Of a stretch of 31,409 bases of DNA, positions 1 to 7,327 are shown piece by piece. The notes beneath the pieces were generated by a model. It made no database searches and was not told the DNA's origin. It worked only from the letters and a program-made list of their open reading frames with translations. A program made the position numbers and the translations under genes. Within the stretch, counting starts at the first letter, position 1, and every line of letters begins with the position of its first letter. The DNA comes from an uncultured Lachnospiraceae bacterium (GTDB lineage: Bacteria; Bacillota; Clostridia; Lachnospirales; Lachnospiraceae): NCBI GenBank assembly GCA_902489645.1, contig CABUAW010000029.1, forward strand, positions 1 through 31,409, given 5' to 3'.

Positions 1-315
1 AAACAGCGGGCGGCTGTGGCCCGTGCCCTGATTACTCATCCGAAACTGATTCTGGCCGACGAGCCGACGGGAGCGCTGGATTCCAAGTCCACGGATGAAT
101 TGCTGGAATTATTTGGAAAAATCAACCGGGAGGGCCAGACCATTTTAATGGTAACCCATTCTGTAAAAGCGGCCAGCCATGCAAATCGGGTATTATTTAT
201 CAAAGACGGTGAAGTTTTCCATCAAATTTACCGGGGCAACAGTTCCAACGAAGAGCTGTATCAGAAAATTTCAGATACTCTGACCATTTTAATGACGGGT
301 GGTGAGCGGCGATGA
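1..315 (+). CDS. ABC transporter ATP-binding protein, BceA type (5' end missing)
   Basis: C-terminal part of an ABC ATPase that is open at the window edge; the frame runs in from base 1 (KQRAAVARAL), so the start lies upstream. Visible are the tail of the signature region (KQRAAVARAL), Walker B with catalytic Glu (LILADEPTGALD) and the switch His (MVTHS). The EPTGALDSKS stretch is typical of the MacB/BceA branch. It overlaps the permease gene by four bases (ATGA at 312-315), which indicates translational coupling. With that permease it would form a BceAB-type transporter that senses or removes cell-wall-active peptides. Such transporters usually sit beside a two-component system, which could lie upstream. 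The substrate cannot be read from the sequence. Confidence 0.9.
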   Translation, partial: KQRAAVARALITHPKLILADEPTGALDSKSTDELLELFGKINREGQTILMVTHSVKAASHANRVLFIKDGEVFHQIYRGNSSNEELYQKISDTLTILMTGGERR

Positions 316-2369
316 GACTGGGATTTTATCCGAAGCTGGCACTGACGGGAATTGCCAAAAATAAGAAAACCTATATTCCTTATATACTGACGGGAATTGG
401 CATGGTCATGATGTTTTATATTGTTACCTTCCTTGCGCTGAGCGATACGGTGGGCGCTTTGCGCGGCGGTGAAATCGTACAGGGCTTTTTACGTCTGGGA
501 ACGGTCGTTATCGGTATTTTTTCGACGATTCTTTTATTTTATACAAACTCTTTTTTGATTCGACGGCGAAAAAAAGAATTTGGTTTGTATAATATACTCG
601 GCATGGGTAAGGGGAATCTTTCAAAAGTTATTATCTGGGAAAGTGTGATGATTGCGGCCGCCTCTTTGATTTTGGGGCTTGGCTGCGGCATCCTTTTTTC
701 AAAGGCCGCAGAGCTTTTGGTTTCAACGATTTTAAAGGATACGGTAGGCTTTAATTTTACGATTAACAAGACGGCCATGTTTATGACATTCAAGTGGTTT
801 GGTATTATTTTTCTGTTGATTCTTATGAGCAGCCTTTGGCAGATTTATAAATCAAATCCGGTTGAATTAATGAAAAGTGAGTCCGTCGGCGAAAAACCTC
901 CGAAGGCGAACTGGATTCTGGCTTTGGTGGGAATTATCCTTTTGGCCGGAGCCTACTATCTGGCCGTGACAATTCAGGACCCGGTGACGGCGGTGTTGTT
1001 GTTTTTTTGCGCAGTCATCATGGTCATTGTGGCGACCTATCTTTTATTTATCGCGGGTTCGGTAACGTTTTGCCGGCTGCTTCAGAAAAATAAACGCTAT
1101 TACTATAAAACCAATCATTTTATATCTCTGTCCTCTATGGTTTACCGAATGAAACGAAATGGCGCGGGACTGGCTTCCATATGTATTCTTTCGACCATGG
1201 TGCTGGTTATGATTTCATCGACGTCCTGTCTGTATATCGGCGGGGAGGATATGCTGCGTCAGCGTTATCCGAGAAATATGATTCTCAAAACAGACGAAGC
1301 AAATACAGAGTACACGGAATATATCTACGATGTTATTGACGACCAGCTTGAAGCCTATCATGAGACAAAGGAAAACATTCTGCATTACCGGTATGTGAGC
1401 TTTTCCGGTATTATGGAAGGAAATGAAATGTTTTTTGATGAAAGCAGACTGAGTACCTCGGCAGATTTTTCGAAGGTGTGGAGCGCCTTTGTTATTCCTT
1501 TGGAGGATTATAATCAGATTATGGGAACGTCGGAGACTGTTGAGGAAGGAGAGGCTTTAATTTATGCGACAAAAACAAACTTTAAATACGATGAGATTAC
1601 TTTGGATGGCATCGGAACTTTCCGAACCAAAGCGGCCGAAAAGGGCTTTGTATCCAATGAGACGGACACGATGCAGATTATGCCGTCACTTTTTATCTTT
1701 GTGCCGGATGTGACAGAGGTCGTCGATGGCATCAATGGGATGCTGGAAAGAATGGGAGAGGAAGAACGGGCGTATATTAATAATTATTATGGTTTTGATT
1801 TGTCCTGTGATGAAAAGAAACAGACAGAGATTTATAACAGCATTATGGAGGATATCGCCTTAGAACCTGTCATGGAAGCGACCGGAATGTCTGCGGAGGA
1901 AGTGACCGAACAGGATGTCAGAGTATCCTTTACGTGTATGGCTGTACAGCGGGATGGATTTCTCTCAATAAACGGCGGTTTTTTCGCACTCGGTCTGATT
2001 CTTGGCCTTGTGTTTATCTGCGGCGCGGTACTGATTATGTATTATAAGCAGATTATCGAAGGGTACGAGGACCAGTCCCGTTTTGAAATCCTGCAAAAAG
2101 TGGGTATGACGAAGAAAGAGATTAAAAAGAGTATCAACTCTCAGGTTTTGACGGTCTTTTTTGCACCGCTGATTATGTCGGGAATTCATATGGGTTTTGC
2201 TTTTCCTTTGATTGCCAAAATGCTTATTTTGTTTGGCTTGATGAATACACGGCTGCTGATTATGGTAACTCTCGGCAGTTTCGGCGTATTTGCGCTGTTT
2301 TATATTCTGGTATATCTGGCAACCTCCAAAGCTTATTATGGTATTGTCAGTGAAAATAATTTAGATTAA
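312..2369 (+). CDS. ABC transporter permease, BceB/FtsX type
   Basis: 685-residue membrane protein with the layout of BceB permeases: about ten hydrophobic segments (roughly residues 21-43, 60-82, 110-130, 160-178, 200-220, 226-250, 287-309, then three between about 555 and 670) and one large extracellular domain between segments 7 and 8 (about 310-550). FtsX-type domains flank that loop; RRRKKEFGLYNILGMGK near residue 85 and a related FEILQKVGMTKKEIKK segment near the C-terminus are the conserved cytoplasmic coupling elements. Length fits the family (about 650-690). The start overlaps the stop of the ATPase gene, with GGTGAG just upstream. The probable role is bacitracin/lantibiotic-type peptide sensing and resistance. 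A strong terminator follows. Confidence 0.9.
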   Translation: MRLGFYPKLALTGIAKNKKTYIPYILTGIGMVMMFYIVTFLALSDTVGALRGGEIVQGFLRLGTVVIGIFSTILLFYTNSFLIRRRKKEFGLYNILGMGKGNLSKVIIWESVMIAAASLILGLGCGILFSKAAELLVSTILKDTVGFNFTINKTAMFMTFKWFGIIFLLILMSSLWQIYKSNPVELMKSESVGEKPPKANWILALVGIILLAGAYYLAVTIQDPVTAVLLFFCAVIMVIVATYLLFIAGSVTFCRLLQKNKRYYYKTNHFISLSSMVYRMKRNGAGLASICILSTMVLVMISSTSCLYIGGEDMLRQRYPRNMILKTDEANTEYTEYIYDVIDDQLEAYHETKENILHYRYVSFSGIMEGNEMFFDESRLSTSADFSKVWSAFVIPLEDYNQIMGTSETVEEGEALIYATKTNFKYDEITLDGIGTFRTKAAEKGFVSNETDTMQIMPSLFIFVPDVTEVVDGINGMLERMGEEERAYINNYYGFDLSCDEKKQTEIYNSIMEDIALEPVMEATGMSAEEVTEQDVRVSFTCMAVQRDGFLSINGGFFALGLILGLVFICGAVLIMYYKQIIEGYEDQSRFEILQKVGMTKKEIKKSINSQVLTVFFAPLIMSGIHMGFAFPLIAKMLILFGLMNTRLLIMVTLGSFGVFALFYILVYLATSKAYYGIVSENNLD

Positions 2370-2375
2370 AAAAGC

Positions 2376-2417
2376 ATCCCTTTTCTGTCACAGAAATTGT
2401 GCCAGAGAAGGGATTTT
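2376..2417. terminator. Bidirectional rho-independent terminator between bceB-like gene and pdaA
   Basis: A 17-bp stem (arms 2376-2392 and 2398-2414, with a few G:U pairs) closes on a five-base loop. It is followed by TTTT on the plus strand, and an A-run (2368-2373) precedes it, giving a U-run on the minus strand. It can serve both convergent genes. Confidence 0.85.
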
Positions 2418-2448
2418 CAGCTTAAAAAAGAGCGATGGAACTTTCAAA

Positions 2449-3273
2449 TTATGACGAAGGCGTATTGACCAACTCGTCGAGGCTTTTAAAGCTGTAGCCC
2501 ATTTCTTCCCATTTTGTCAGCAGTTCATCGAGAATTTCGGCATTGGTGGAAGAGGTGCTGTGAAGAAGAACGATGGCGCCGGGATGGATACGGCCGAGAA
2601 GCTTTTCAAAGGCTTCTTCTCTGGTGGGCTGATTATCGACGTACCAGTCCACATAGGCCAGACTCCAGAAAAATGTTTTATAGCCGAGGTCTTTAGCCAT
2701 TTGAAGATTCATTTCACTATATTTTCCCTGGGGCGGACGATAATATTTGGTCATGGCCTGCCCTGTTATTTTTTCATAGAGTTTTTCCACACCTTCAAGC
2801 TCCTGAGTAAAGGTTTCTACGGTGGAAATTTTTGACATATCCGGGTGGCTGTAGGTGTGGTTTCCGACGGTATGGCCTTCGGATACCATGCGTTGAATCA
2901 ATTGAGGTTCACTTTCGATGAAGTTGCCGACGACAAAGAAGGTGGCCGGCGCGTTATGTTTTTTCAGAGCATCTAAAATCGCAGGCATATTTCCGTTTTC
3001 ATAGCCGGCGTCAAAGGTCAGATAAAGCACCTTTTCGTCGGTCATTTCTGCATAATAGGCGTCATATTTTGCCAATTCTTCGGCCGAGGCATTGGCAACG
3101 GGCGGCTCGCCCTCCTGCTGAAAGCTGAGTCCCCAGTTGCCGTCAGCATTGGCGGCGACGGCTTCCGATTGAAAATAGTCCGTGGCTACAGCGCTGAAGT
3201 GGCCGAATAAATAGGCGGCCACAAAAAGCATACCGATTTTTACGGCGGTTATGTATCTGGATTTATGTTTCAT
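2449..3273 (-). CDS. pdaA: Peptidoglycan N-acetylmuramic acid deacetylase PdaA (spore cortex muramic-delta-lactam synthesis)
   Basis: 274-residue polysaccharide deacetylase (NodB fold). I chose the ATG at 3273 because GAGG lies ten bases upstream; the open frame runs on to 3426 without such support. Residues 8-28 form an N-terminal signal anchor. The catalytic domain follows: YLTFDAGYENGN (D88), HTYSH metal ligands H139 and H143, YYRPPQGKYS near 178, and HPGAIVLLHST at 230-240. The YENG motif and the replacement of the second metal-binding Asp (here Ala89, Asn in B. subtilis PdaA as I recall it) are typical of PdaA rather than of ordinary chitin deacetylases. In Bacillus PdaA is made during sporulation and prepares muramic delta-lactam, the mark read by germination lytic enzymes. 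A sporulation-type promoter lies upstream. Confidence 0.88.
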   Translation of the reverse strand: MKHKSRYITAVKIGMLFVAAYLFGHFSAVATDYFQSEAVAANADGNWGLSFQQEGEPPVANASAEELAKYDAYYAEMTDEKVLYLTFDAGYENGNMPAILDALKKHNAPATFFVVGNFIESEPQLIQRMVSEGHTVGNHTYSHPDMSKISTVETFTQELEGVEKLYEKITGQAMTKYYRPPQGKYSEMNLQMAKDLGYKTFFWSLAYVDWYVDNQPTREEAFEKLLGRIHPGAIVLLHSTSSTNAEILDELLTKWEEMGYSFKSLDELVNTPSS

Positions 3274-3300
3274 GGAAAACCTCAAAAATTTTTTCCATAA

Positions 3301-3329
3301 ATTGTATGTATATAAAATGAAAAATATTC
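3301..3329 (-). promoter_or_regulatory. Candidate sporulation (sigma-E/sigma-G type) promoter of pdaA
   Basis: On the minus strand, GAATATT (3323-3329) and CATACAAT (3301-3308) are separated by 14 bases. This matches the Bacillus sigma-E consensus kmATATT / CATACAnT very well and also resembles sigma-G sites. The predicted start would leave a leader of about 20 bases before the ATG at 3273. No good sigma-A site is seen here for pdaA. Confidence 0.6.
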
Positions 3330-3361
3330 TAAAAAAATGCCTGAAAAGGGCCCTCGAAAAT

Positions 3362-3390
3362 TTGACAAATATCTTTAAGTGACTTATCAT
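3362..3390 (+). promoter_or_regulatory. Sigma-A promoter of the kinase-like gene
   Basis: TTGACA (3362-3367), a 17-base spacer, then TATCAT (3385-3390). It lies about 40 bases before the start codon at 3433. Confidence 0.75.
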
Positions 3391-3432
3391 AGAACCTGTA
3401 CAAAATGATTTCATCAAAGGGGGCACACATAT

Positions 3433-3918
3433 ATGGGATTAGTTATTACTATGAGCCGCAGATACGGCACGGGCGCAAGCACCATTGCGAAGGAGTTATC
3501 TGAGAGACTGGACCTTCCGGTCTATGATAAGGTGGATGTTGAGCAGGAAATTCGCAGGAATGCCTTTGAGACAGAAGCCGAAGCTATCCGCGAACTGGCT
3601 GAAAAGCCTTGCATTATTCTTGGACGGTGTGCATCAGAAATTTTAAAAGACCAGTCCAATGTTTTTAATATTTATGTGTGCGCAAAGAAGGAGGACCGAA
3701 TTCACCGGGTGATGGAGCGGGACGGGCTTTCTTATGAGGAGGCGGTCAAACGTATCGATGAAACCGATGCGGAACGGGAAAAATATTATTATCAGCATAC
3801 CGGAAGAACCTGGGGAGATGTGAGTGATTATCACATTATACTGGATACCTCGGAGTGGGGCATAGAAAATTGTGCGGATGTACTGATTCGCTATTTTGAA
3901 CGGATGCAGTATATCTGA
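3433..3918 (+). CDS. Cytidylate kinase-like family protein
   Basis: 161 residues, AAAGGGGG ribosome binding site at 3416-3423. The N-terminus MGLVITMSRRYGTGASTIAKELSERL resembles the SREFGSGG-x-IG opening of the cytidylate-kinase-like family (Pfam Cytidylate_kin2), then DLPVYDK, ILGRCASEIL near residue 65, and a C-terminal half with the kinase lid-like RIDETDAEREKYYYQHTG. It is shorter than most members (about 200 residues) because the region after YDK is compact, and the P-loop lacks the normal GK[ST] lysine, as is common in this family. Substrate unknown; true CMP kinase (Cmk) activity is unlikely given the length. It has its own sigma-A promoter and may run into the small gene behind it (57-base gap). 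Confidence 0.7.
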   Translation: MGLVITMSRRYGTGASTIAKELSERLDLPVYDKVDVEQEIRRNAFETEAEAIRELAEKPCIILGRCASEILKDQSNVFNIYVCAKKEDRIHRVMERDGLSYEEAVKRIDETDAEREKYYYQHTGRTWGDVSDYHIILDTSEWGIENCADVLIRYFERMQYI

Positions 3919-3975
3919 GAGATACATATAAAATCGCTTCGGATATTTTGTGAAGCATAGTGGAGGTAAAAGACG

Positions 3976-4182
3976 ATGAAAATTGTAGTCGGCGAAGTTA
4001 TGGAAAATGTGGTTATATGCGAAACGGATAATGCAACCCTCAGATTGCCAAGGGAACTTTTTCCAAGACGGGTTTTTCCGGGAGATGTGGCAGAATACGA
4101 GGATGGCCAGGTGACGATGTGGGACGAAGAGCAGCAGGTGGAAGAAGAACAGGTAGCAATGCTGTTTAAAATGCTTATGTAA
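3976..4182 (+). CDS. Small DUF3006-like protein
   Basis: 68 residues, start supported by GGAGG at 3962-3966. The pattern MKIVVGEVMENVVICETDNATLRLPRELFP...GDVAEYEDGQV resembles DUF3006 proteins: a short beta-barrel-like repeat with 'prelFP' and 'GDV', followed by an acidic tail (EEQQVEEEQV). No catalytic motif and no membrane segment. Function unknown; related proteins in other Firmicutes often sit beside secreted metallo-hydrolases, which is not the case here. Probably co-transcribed with the kinase-like gene and closed by the hairpin that follows. Confidence 0.65.
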   Translation: MKIVVGEVMENVVICETDNATLRLPRELFPRRVFPGDVAEYEDGQVTMWDEEQQVEEEQVAMLFKMLM

Positions 4183-4188
4183 GTAAAA

Positions 4189-4219
4189 GGGCTGACGCAG
4201 ATGGAGCGCCAGCCTTTTT
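4189..4219. terminator. Bidirectional terminator between the DUF3006-like gene and the minus-strand 158-aa gene
   Basis: Stem 4189-4198 with 4206-4215 (GGCTGACGC against GCGCCAGCC), then TTTTT on the plus strand. On the minus strand the same hairpin is followed by TTTTAC. Confidence 0.8.
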
Positions 4220-4236
4220 CGGTCTTAAAAAATATG

Positions 4237-4713
4237 TCAGGTGCTTTCTTTGTCGGGGGCGACGGACTGGGCGTGGAGCAGCGTCTGAATCATCTGGATT
4301 TGTTCCGGCGTAATATTCATATTTTTCATCTGATTCATCTGGTTCATCATATTGGAAAAGTCCGTGTTTTTTGTAAGCTCACTGTATTGATTGTAAAGCC
4401 GCACGGCGTTTAATATGTTTAGAAACTGGTCGATTTGTTCCGCCTCGGCGGGCGCGCAGTATTTACGGATATCTTTGAGAATTTCTTCAATACCGGGGCG
4501 GCGGCCGTCGGAAGCGACAGAACAGATGGAGATTTTTTCCTGATTAAAAAGATTTATGGTTTGCTTTAATTCCAACATCCGGGCAAGCATGGCCAACATT
4601 TTCCCGGAGGAAGGTTCCATATAAGTGACGGCGGCCTTAAGCATTTGAGATGTACCCTGAAAGGACTGGCGGTCCAATTCAGTTAAGGGAATATATGTTG
4701 TTTCATTAGACAT
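4237..4713 (-). CDS. Conserved hypothetical protein with Met/Asn/Gln-rich C-terminus
   Basis: 158 residues, start at 4713 with GAGGTG eight bases upstream. I do not recognise a family. The N-terminus (MSNETTYIPLTELDRQSFQG) is followed by predicted helices (residues 20-60, 75-118), two cysteines (near 62 and 85), then a low-complexity run MMNQMNQMKNMN near 125-136 and a last amphipathic helix. No signal peptide and no membrane segment, so probably cytoplasmic. It lies downstream of the Cys-rich coat-like gene on the same strand, with a GC-rich hairpin between them, so it may be read in part from that gene's sporulation-type promoter; a sporulation role is inference only. Confidence 0.6.
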   Translation of the reverse strand: MSNETTYIPLTELDRQSFQGTSQMLKAAVTYMEPSSGKMLAMLARMLELKQTINLFNQEKISICSVASDGRRPGIEEILKDIRKYCAPAEAEQIDQFLNILNAVRLYNQYSELTKNTDFSNMMNQMNQMKNMNITPEQIQMIQTLLHAQSVAPDKEST

Positions 4714-4760
4714 GGTTTCACCTCATATTTCATATATTGTTGAACGTATCCGTAATATCC

Positions 4761-4781
4761 GGGGCGCCCCGAAGGCGCCCC
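4761..4781. repeat. Perfect GC hairpin between the two minus-strand genes
   Basis: GGGGCGCC and GGCGCCCC (8-bp arms) around a five-base loop. On the minus strand no U-run follows, so it looks more like an attenuating or mRNA-3'-end-stabilising hairpin than a classic terminator. On the plus strand ATCTTTT follows, but no plus-strand gene ends here. Confidence 0.55.
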
Positions 4782-4833
4782 ATCTTTTGTTGTCAGATGC
4801 CGGTCTGTCGGCCGAAATCTTTTTTGGTGGAAA

Positions 4834-5109
4834 TTAGCAGCAGTTGCCGCAGTTATTTCCGCATCCGTTTCCTGTGAAGCAGGAGAGAAGGATGATTAAC
4901 AGGAGCCAGTCACAACTGGAACCATTGGAGAATCCGCTGAGTCCGTTGTTGCCGCAGCCGCAACCGCAGCCGCCGTTGCCGAAGCAGCTTAAAATAAGAA
5001 TCAGCCAGATAAGAGAGCAGCTGTCGCCTCCGTTGAAAAATCCAGCGTTATTTCCACATCCACAACCACAATCATTGTTACCGCAACCGGTAGCAGCTAA
5101 ATCACTCAT
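4834..5109 (-). CDS. Gly/Cys-rich tandem-repeat protein, spore-coat-like ('chorion class high-cysteine' type)
   Basis: 91 residues with 15 cysteines. Two copies of a unit of about 34 residues can be seen: CGCGCGNN (14-21 and 48-55), a short Gly/Asn/Phe linker, then a hydrophobic block flanked by Cys (SCSLIWLILILSCF at 30-43 and SCDWLLLIILLSCF at 65-78), ending with CGNNCGNCC. Proteins like this in Lachnospiraceae are often labelled 'chorion class high-cysteine HCB protein'. The alternation of Gly-rich and hydrophobic blocks also recalls small YjcZ-type sporulation proteins. The start at 5109 has GGAGG upstream and a sigma-K-like promoter. Cross-linking or metal binding in the spore coat is inference. 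Confidence 0.75.
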   Translation of the reverse strand: MSDLAATGCGNNDCGCGCGNNAGFFNGGDSCSLIWLILILSCFGNGGCGCGCGNNGLSGFSNGSSCDWLLLIILLSCFTGNGCGNNCGNCC

Positions 5110-5147
5110 TATTTGCCTCCATATATTTTTAATAATTACTTTTGATT

Positions 5148-5175
5148 TATACTATGTATTAAGACTTGTCTGGTT
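5148..5175 (-). promoter_or_regulatory. Candidate sigma-K-type promoter of the Cys-rich gene
   Basis: On the minus strand, AACC (5172-5175), 15 bases, then CATAGTATA (5148-5156). This fits the Bacillus sigma-K pattern mACm / CATAnnnTA, with the spacer about one base short. The leader to the ATG would be about 30 bases. Confidence 0.45.
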
Positions 5176-5194
5176 TCATATTTTAGGATAAAAT
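5166..5194 (+). promoter_or_regulatory. Sigma-A promoter of mnmM
   Basis: TTGTCT (5166-5171), 17 bases, TAAAAT (5189-5194). It overlaps the upstream element of the divergent sigma-K-like site. Confidence 0.55.
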
Positions 5195-5238
5195 TTATTC
5201 GGGTCAGAAATTTGCCTTATTATAAAGGAGGAATCTGC

Positions 5239-5790
5239 ATGCAGATGGTTGACAGAGTTCATCATATATTAAGCGAAAAACTAAAGCCGGGAGACCGGGC
5301 GGTGGATGCCACGGTGGGGAATGGCTGGGATACCTTAAAGCTCTGTGAGCTGGTTGGAGAAAAGGGAAAGGTTTATGGATTTGACATACAAAAAGAAGCG
5401 ATTCAAAAAACGAAAGAACGGCTGCGTCGGGCCGGGTGTGAAGACCGGGCCGAATTGTTTTGCTGTTCCCACAGTGAGGCAAATCTGCGGATTCATGAAC
5501 ATATTCAGGCATTTACCATGAATCTGGGCTATCTTCCGGGCGGCGATAAGCAGATTGTGACCCGGAGCGAATCGACGGTTGCTGCTCTAAAGGCGCTTAC
5601 AGAGCTTTTAAGCTCCGGCGGTGTGGGCCTTGTTCTTGTCTATTACGGTCATCCGGGCGGTTCGGAGGAAAAAGCTGCGGTAGAAACCTTTATGGAAACA
5701 CTGCCTTCCGATTGGGGTGAAATTTTGCGGACAGAAATTGTCAATAGAAAAAATTGTCCGCCAATTTTATACATTATGGAGAAAAAATAA
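5239..5790 (+). CDS. mnmM: tRNA 5-(aminomethyl)-2-thiouridine methyltransferase MnmM (YtqB family)
   Basis: 183-residue class I SAM-dependent methyltransferase. Start at 5239 is fixed by AAAGGAGG at 5224-5231; an in-frame ATG-less extension to 5212 has no site. SAM motif I is DATVGNGWDT (23-32), the acidic loop is GFDI (47-50), and the family hallmark NLGYLPGGDK is at 95-104, followed by VLVYYGHPGG. This is the Bacillus YtqB family (Pfam rRNA_methylase), long called a putative rRNA methylase. YtqB has been shown to be MnmM, which methylates nm5s2U to mnm5s2U at tRNA position 34. Its own sigma-A promoter is upstream. Confidence 0.85.
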   Translation: MQMVDRVHHILSEKLKPGDRAVDATVGNGWDTLKLCELVGEKGKVYGFDIQKEAIQKTKERLRRAGCEDRAELFCCSHSEANLRIHEHIQAFTMNLGYLPGGDKQIVTRSESTVAALKALTELLSSGGVGLVLVYYGHPGGSEEKAAVETFMETLPSDWGEILRTEIVNRKNCPPILYIMEKK

Positions 5791-5801
5791 AATTTTATTT
5801 T
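5784..5801. repeat. AT-only perfect palindrome over the mnmM stop codon
   Basis: An 18-bp perfect palindrome made only of A and T overlaps the TAA stop at 5788-5790 and is extended by GAG/CTC outside. It could act as a weak hairpin at the mRNA end, but the lack of GC and of a loop makes a real terminator doubtful. Confidence 0.35.
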
Positions 5802-5836
5802 CTCGTCAGGCTTCGACAAATTTTGTAGTTTATTCG

Positions 5837-5845
5837 TGATATAAT
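5837..5845 (+). promoter_or_regulatory. Extended -10 promoter of the XRE regulator
   Basis: TGATATAAT (extended TGn plus consensus TATAAT at 5840-5845). A TCGACA (5813-5818) lies a rather long 21 bases upstream, so recognition probably relies on the extended -10. Confidence 0.6.
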
Positions 5846-5877
5846 CGGGGCATATCTTTAAATGAGGAGAATGACTT

Positions 5878-6111
5878 ATGAAAACAGATGAACACAAGAT
5901 GACCCAATTGGGATATGCTTTGAGGGAATACCGGGTCAGACATAATATGACCCAGCAGGAACTGGCAGAAAAACTGGGCGTGAGTACAAACACGATTCAT
6001 CTCTGGGAGACGAAAGTATGCAAGCCTTCGATGGGCTCACTGCTGTTGTTGTCCGATTTGCTGGAAATATCATTGCTTGATATCATTTCCAGGGCCAAAA
6101 AAGATTATTGA
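5878..6111 (+). CDS. XRE-family helix-turn-helix regulator
   Basis: 77 residues, nearly all a Cro/CI-type HTH domain: LGYALREYRVRHNMTQQELAEKLGVSTNTIHLWE spans about residues 11-44, with QQELAEKLGVSTNTIHLWE as the helix-turn-helix. The C-terminal helices (SLLLLSDLLEISLLDIIS) probably mediate dimerisation. The start has AGGAG at 5863-5867. There is no effector domain. It has its own promoter and stands alone between mnmM and galE, so its targets cannot be inferred from context. Confidence 0.85.
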   Translation: MKTDEHKMTQLGYALREYRVRHNMTQQELAEKLGVSTNTIHLWETKVCKPSMGSLLLLSDLLEISLLDIISRAKKDY

Positions 6112-6157
6112 GTACATAAATAGGCATATGATTAGTATTCCAGTAAACTGAAAAGTA

Positions 6158-6166
6158 TGGTATACT
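6158..6166 (+). promoter_or_regulatory. Extended -10 promoter of galE
   Basis: TGGTATACT (TGn plus TATACT at 6161-6166). No clear -35 is seen at the right distance. Confidence 0.5.
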
Positions 6167-6204
6167 ATGGACAGTTATTTTAACAGATGAAAAGGAGAAA
6201 AGAA

Positions 6205-7224
6205 ATGGCAATATTAGTTACCGGCGGCGCCGGGTATATTGGAAGTCATACCTGTGTAGAGCTTCTGAATGCAGGGTATGAGGTAGTTGTTGTGGATAAT
6301 TTATGTAATTCCTGTAAAGAAGCGCTGGACCGGGTTCAGGAGATTACCGGAAAAACATTGAAGTTTTATGAAGTGGATATTTTGGACAGAGAGGGTCTGA
6401 CAAAGGTATTTGAGACGGAGACGATTGATTCCGTCATTCATTTTGCCGGTTTAAAAGCCGTTGGGGAATCGGTGGCTAAACCGCTGGAATATTACCATAA
6501 TAATATTACGGGAACTTTGGTTTTGTGTGATGTGATGCGCAGTCATGGCGTGAAGAATATTGTATTTAGTTCCTCGGCGACGGTTTATGGCACACCGGCC
6601 TTTGTCCCGATTACGGAAGAGTGTCCGAAGGGAGTATGCACGAACCCTTATGGTTGGACAAAATCGATGCTGGAACAGATTTTAACGGACCTGCATACGG
6701 CCGATTCCGAGTGGAAGGTGGTACTTCTGCGTTACTTTAACCCAATCGGCGCCCATGAGAGCGGACGGATTGGTGAGAATCCAAAGGGTATTCCGAACAA
6801 TCTGGTACCTTATATTACCCAGGTGGCTGTCGGCAAACTGGAATCTCTCGGAGTATTTGGCGATGATTATGACACACCGGACGGAACGGGTGTCAGAGAC
6901 TATATTCATGTTGTCGATTTGGCCGTTGGTCATGTAAAAGCCATTGAGAAGATGGCAAAGATTTCCGAAGGCGTACTGATTTACAATCTTGGTACAGGTA
7001 TTGGCTACAGTGTTCTCGATATTGTGAAAGGCTTCGAAAAAGCTGTCGGACGGCCGATTCCATACACCATAAAACCGAGACGTCCCGGCGATATTGCAAC
7101 CTGTTATGCCGACCCATCCTTAGCGAAAAAGGAGCTTGGCTGGGAAGCTGTCCGGGATTTGGACAAGATGTGTGAAGATTCCTGGCGGTGGCAGAAGAAT
7201 AATCCGGAAGGGTATGCCGAATAA
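6205..7224 (+). CDS. galE: UDP-glucose 4-epimerase GalE
   Basis: 339 residues, the usual GalE length. Start at 6205 is chosen because AAGGAG lies at 6192-6197; the frame opens 18 bases earlier without support. N-terminal Rossmann motif GGAGYIG (7-13) binds NAD; catalytic SSSATVYG (122-129) and Y149-GWT-K153 form the SDR Ser/Tyr/Lys triad. The C-terminal part carries the substrate-binding NNLVPYITQVAVG and the RRPGDIA segment. It interconverts UDP-glucose and UDP-galactose in the Leloir pathway and supplies UDP-galactose for surface polysaccharide. Monocistronic: promoter in front, terminator behind. Confidence 0.95.
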   Translation: MAILVTGGAGYIGSHTCVELLNAGYEVVVVDNLCNSCKEALDRVQEITGKTLKFYEVDILDREGLTKVFETETIDSVIHFAGLKAVGESVAKPLEYYHNNITGTLVLCDVMRSHGVKNIVFSSSATVYGTPAFVPITEECPKGVCTNPYGWTKSMLEQILTDLHTADSEWKVVLLRYFNPIGAHESGRIGENPKGIPNNLVPYITQVAVGKLESLGVFGDDYDTPDGTGVRDYIHVVDLAVGHVKAIEKMAKISEGVLIYNLGTGIGYSVLDIVKGFEKAVGRPIPYTIKPRRPGDIATCYADPSLAKKELGWEAVRDLDKMCEDSWRWQKNNPEGYAE

Positions 7225-7240
7225 AATTCAGAATGATAAA

Positions 7241-7286
7241 GCTCTCTCACGAAAACCTCGGAATGGTTTTTGGAGAGGGCTTTTTT
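7241..7286 (+). terminator. Terminator of galE
   Basis: Arms GCTCTCTC (7241-7248) and GAGAGGGC (7273-7280), extended inward by GAAAACC/GGTTTTT, then six T (7281-7286). Confidence 0.85.
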
Positions 7287-7298
7287 GCTTTCTCATGC

Positions 7299-7327
7299 TT
7301 GACTATATTGTATGCTTATATTATATT
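7299..7327 (+). promoter_or_regulatory. Sigma-A promoter of the MATE exporter gene
   Basis: TTGACT (7299-7304), 17-base spacer, TATATT (7322-7327). Transcription would begin near 7334, so start codons before that can be excluded. Confidence 0.75.

Noticed and set aside
3274..3426. Longer N-terminus for PdaA
   Set aside because: The extension covers the sporulation-type promoter and lacks a ribosome binding site; the start at 3273 directly precedes a normal signal anchor.
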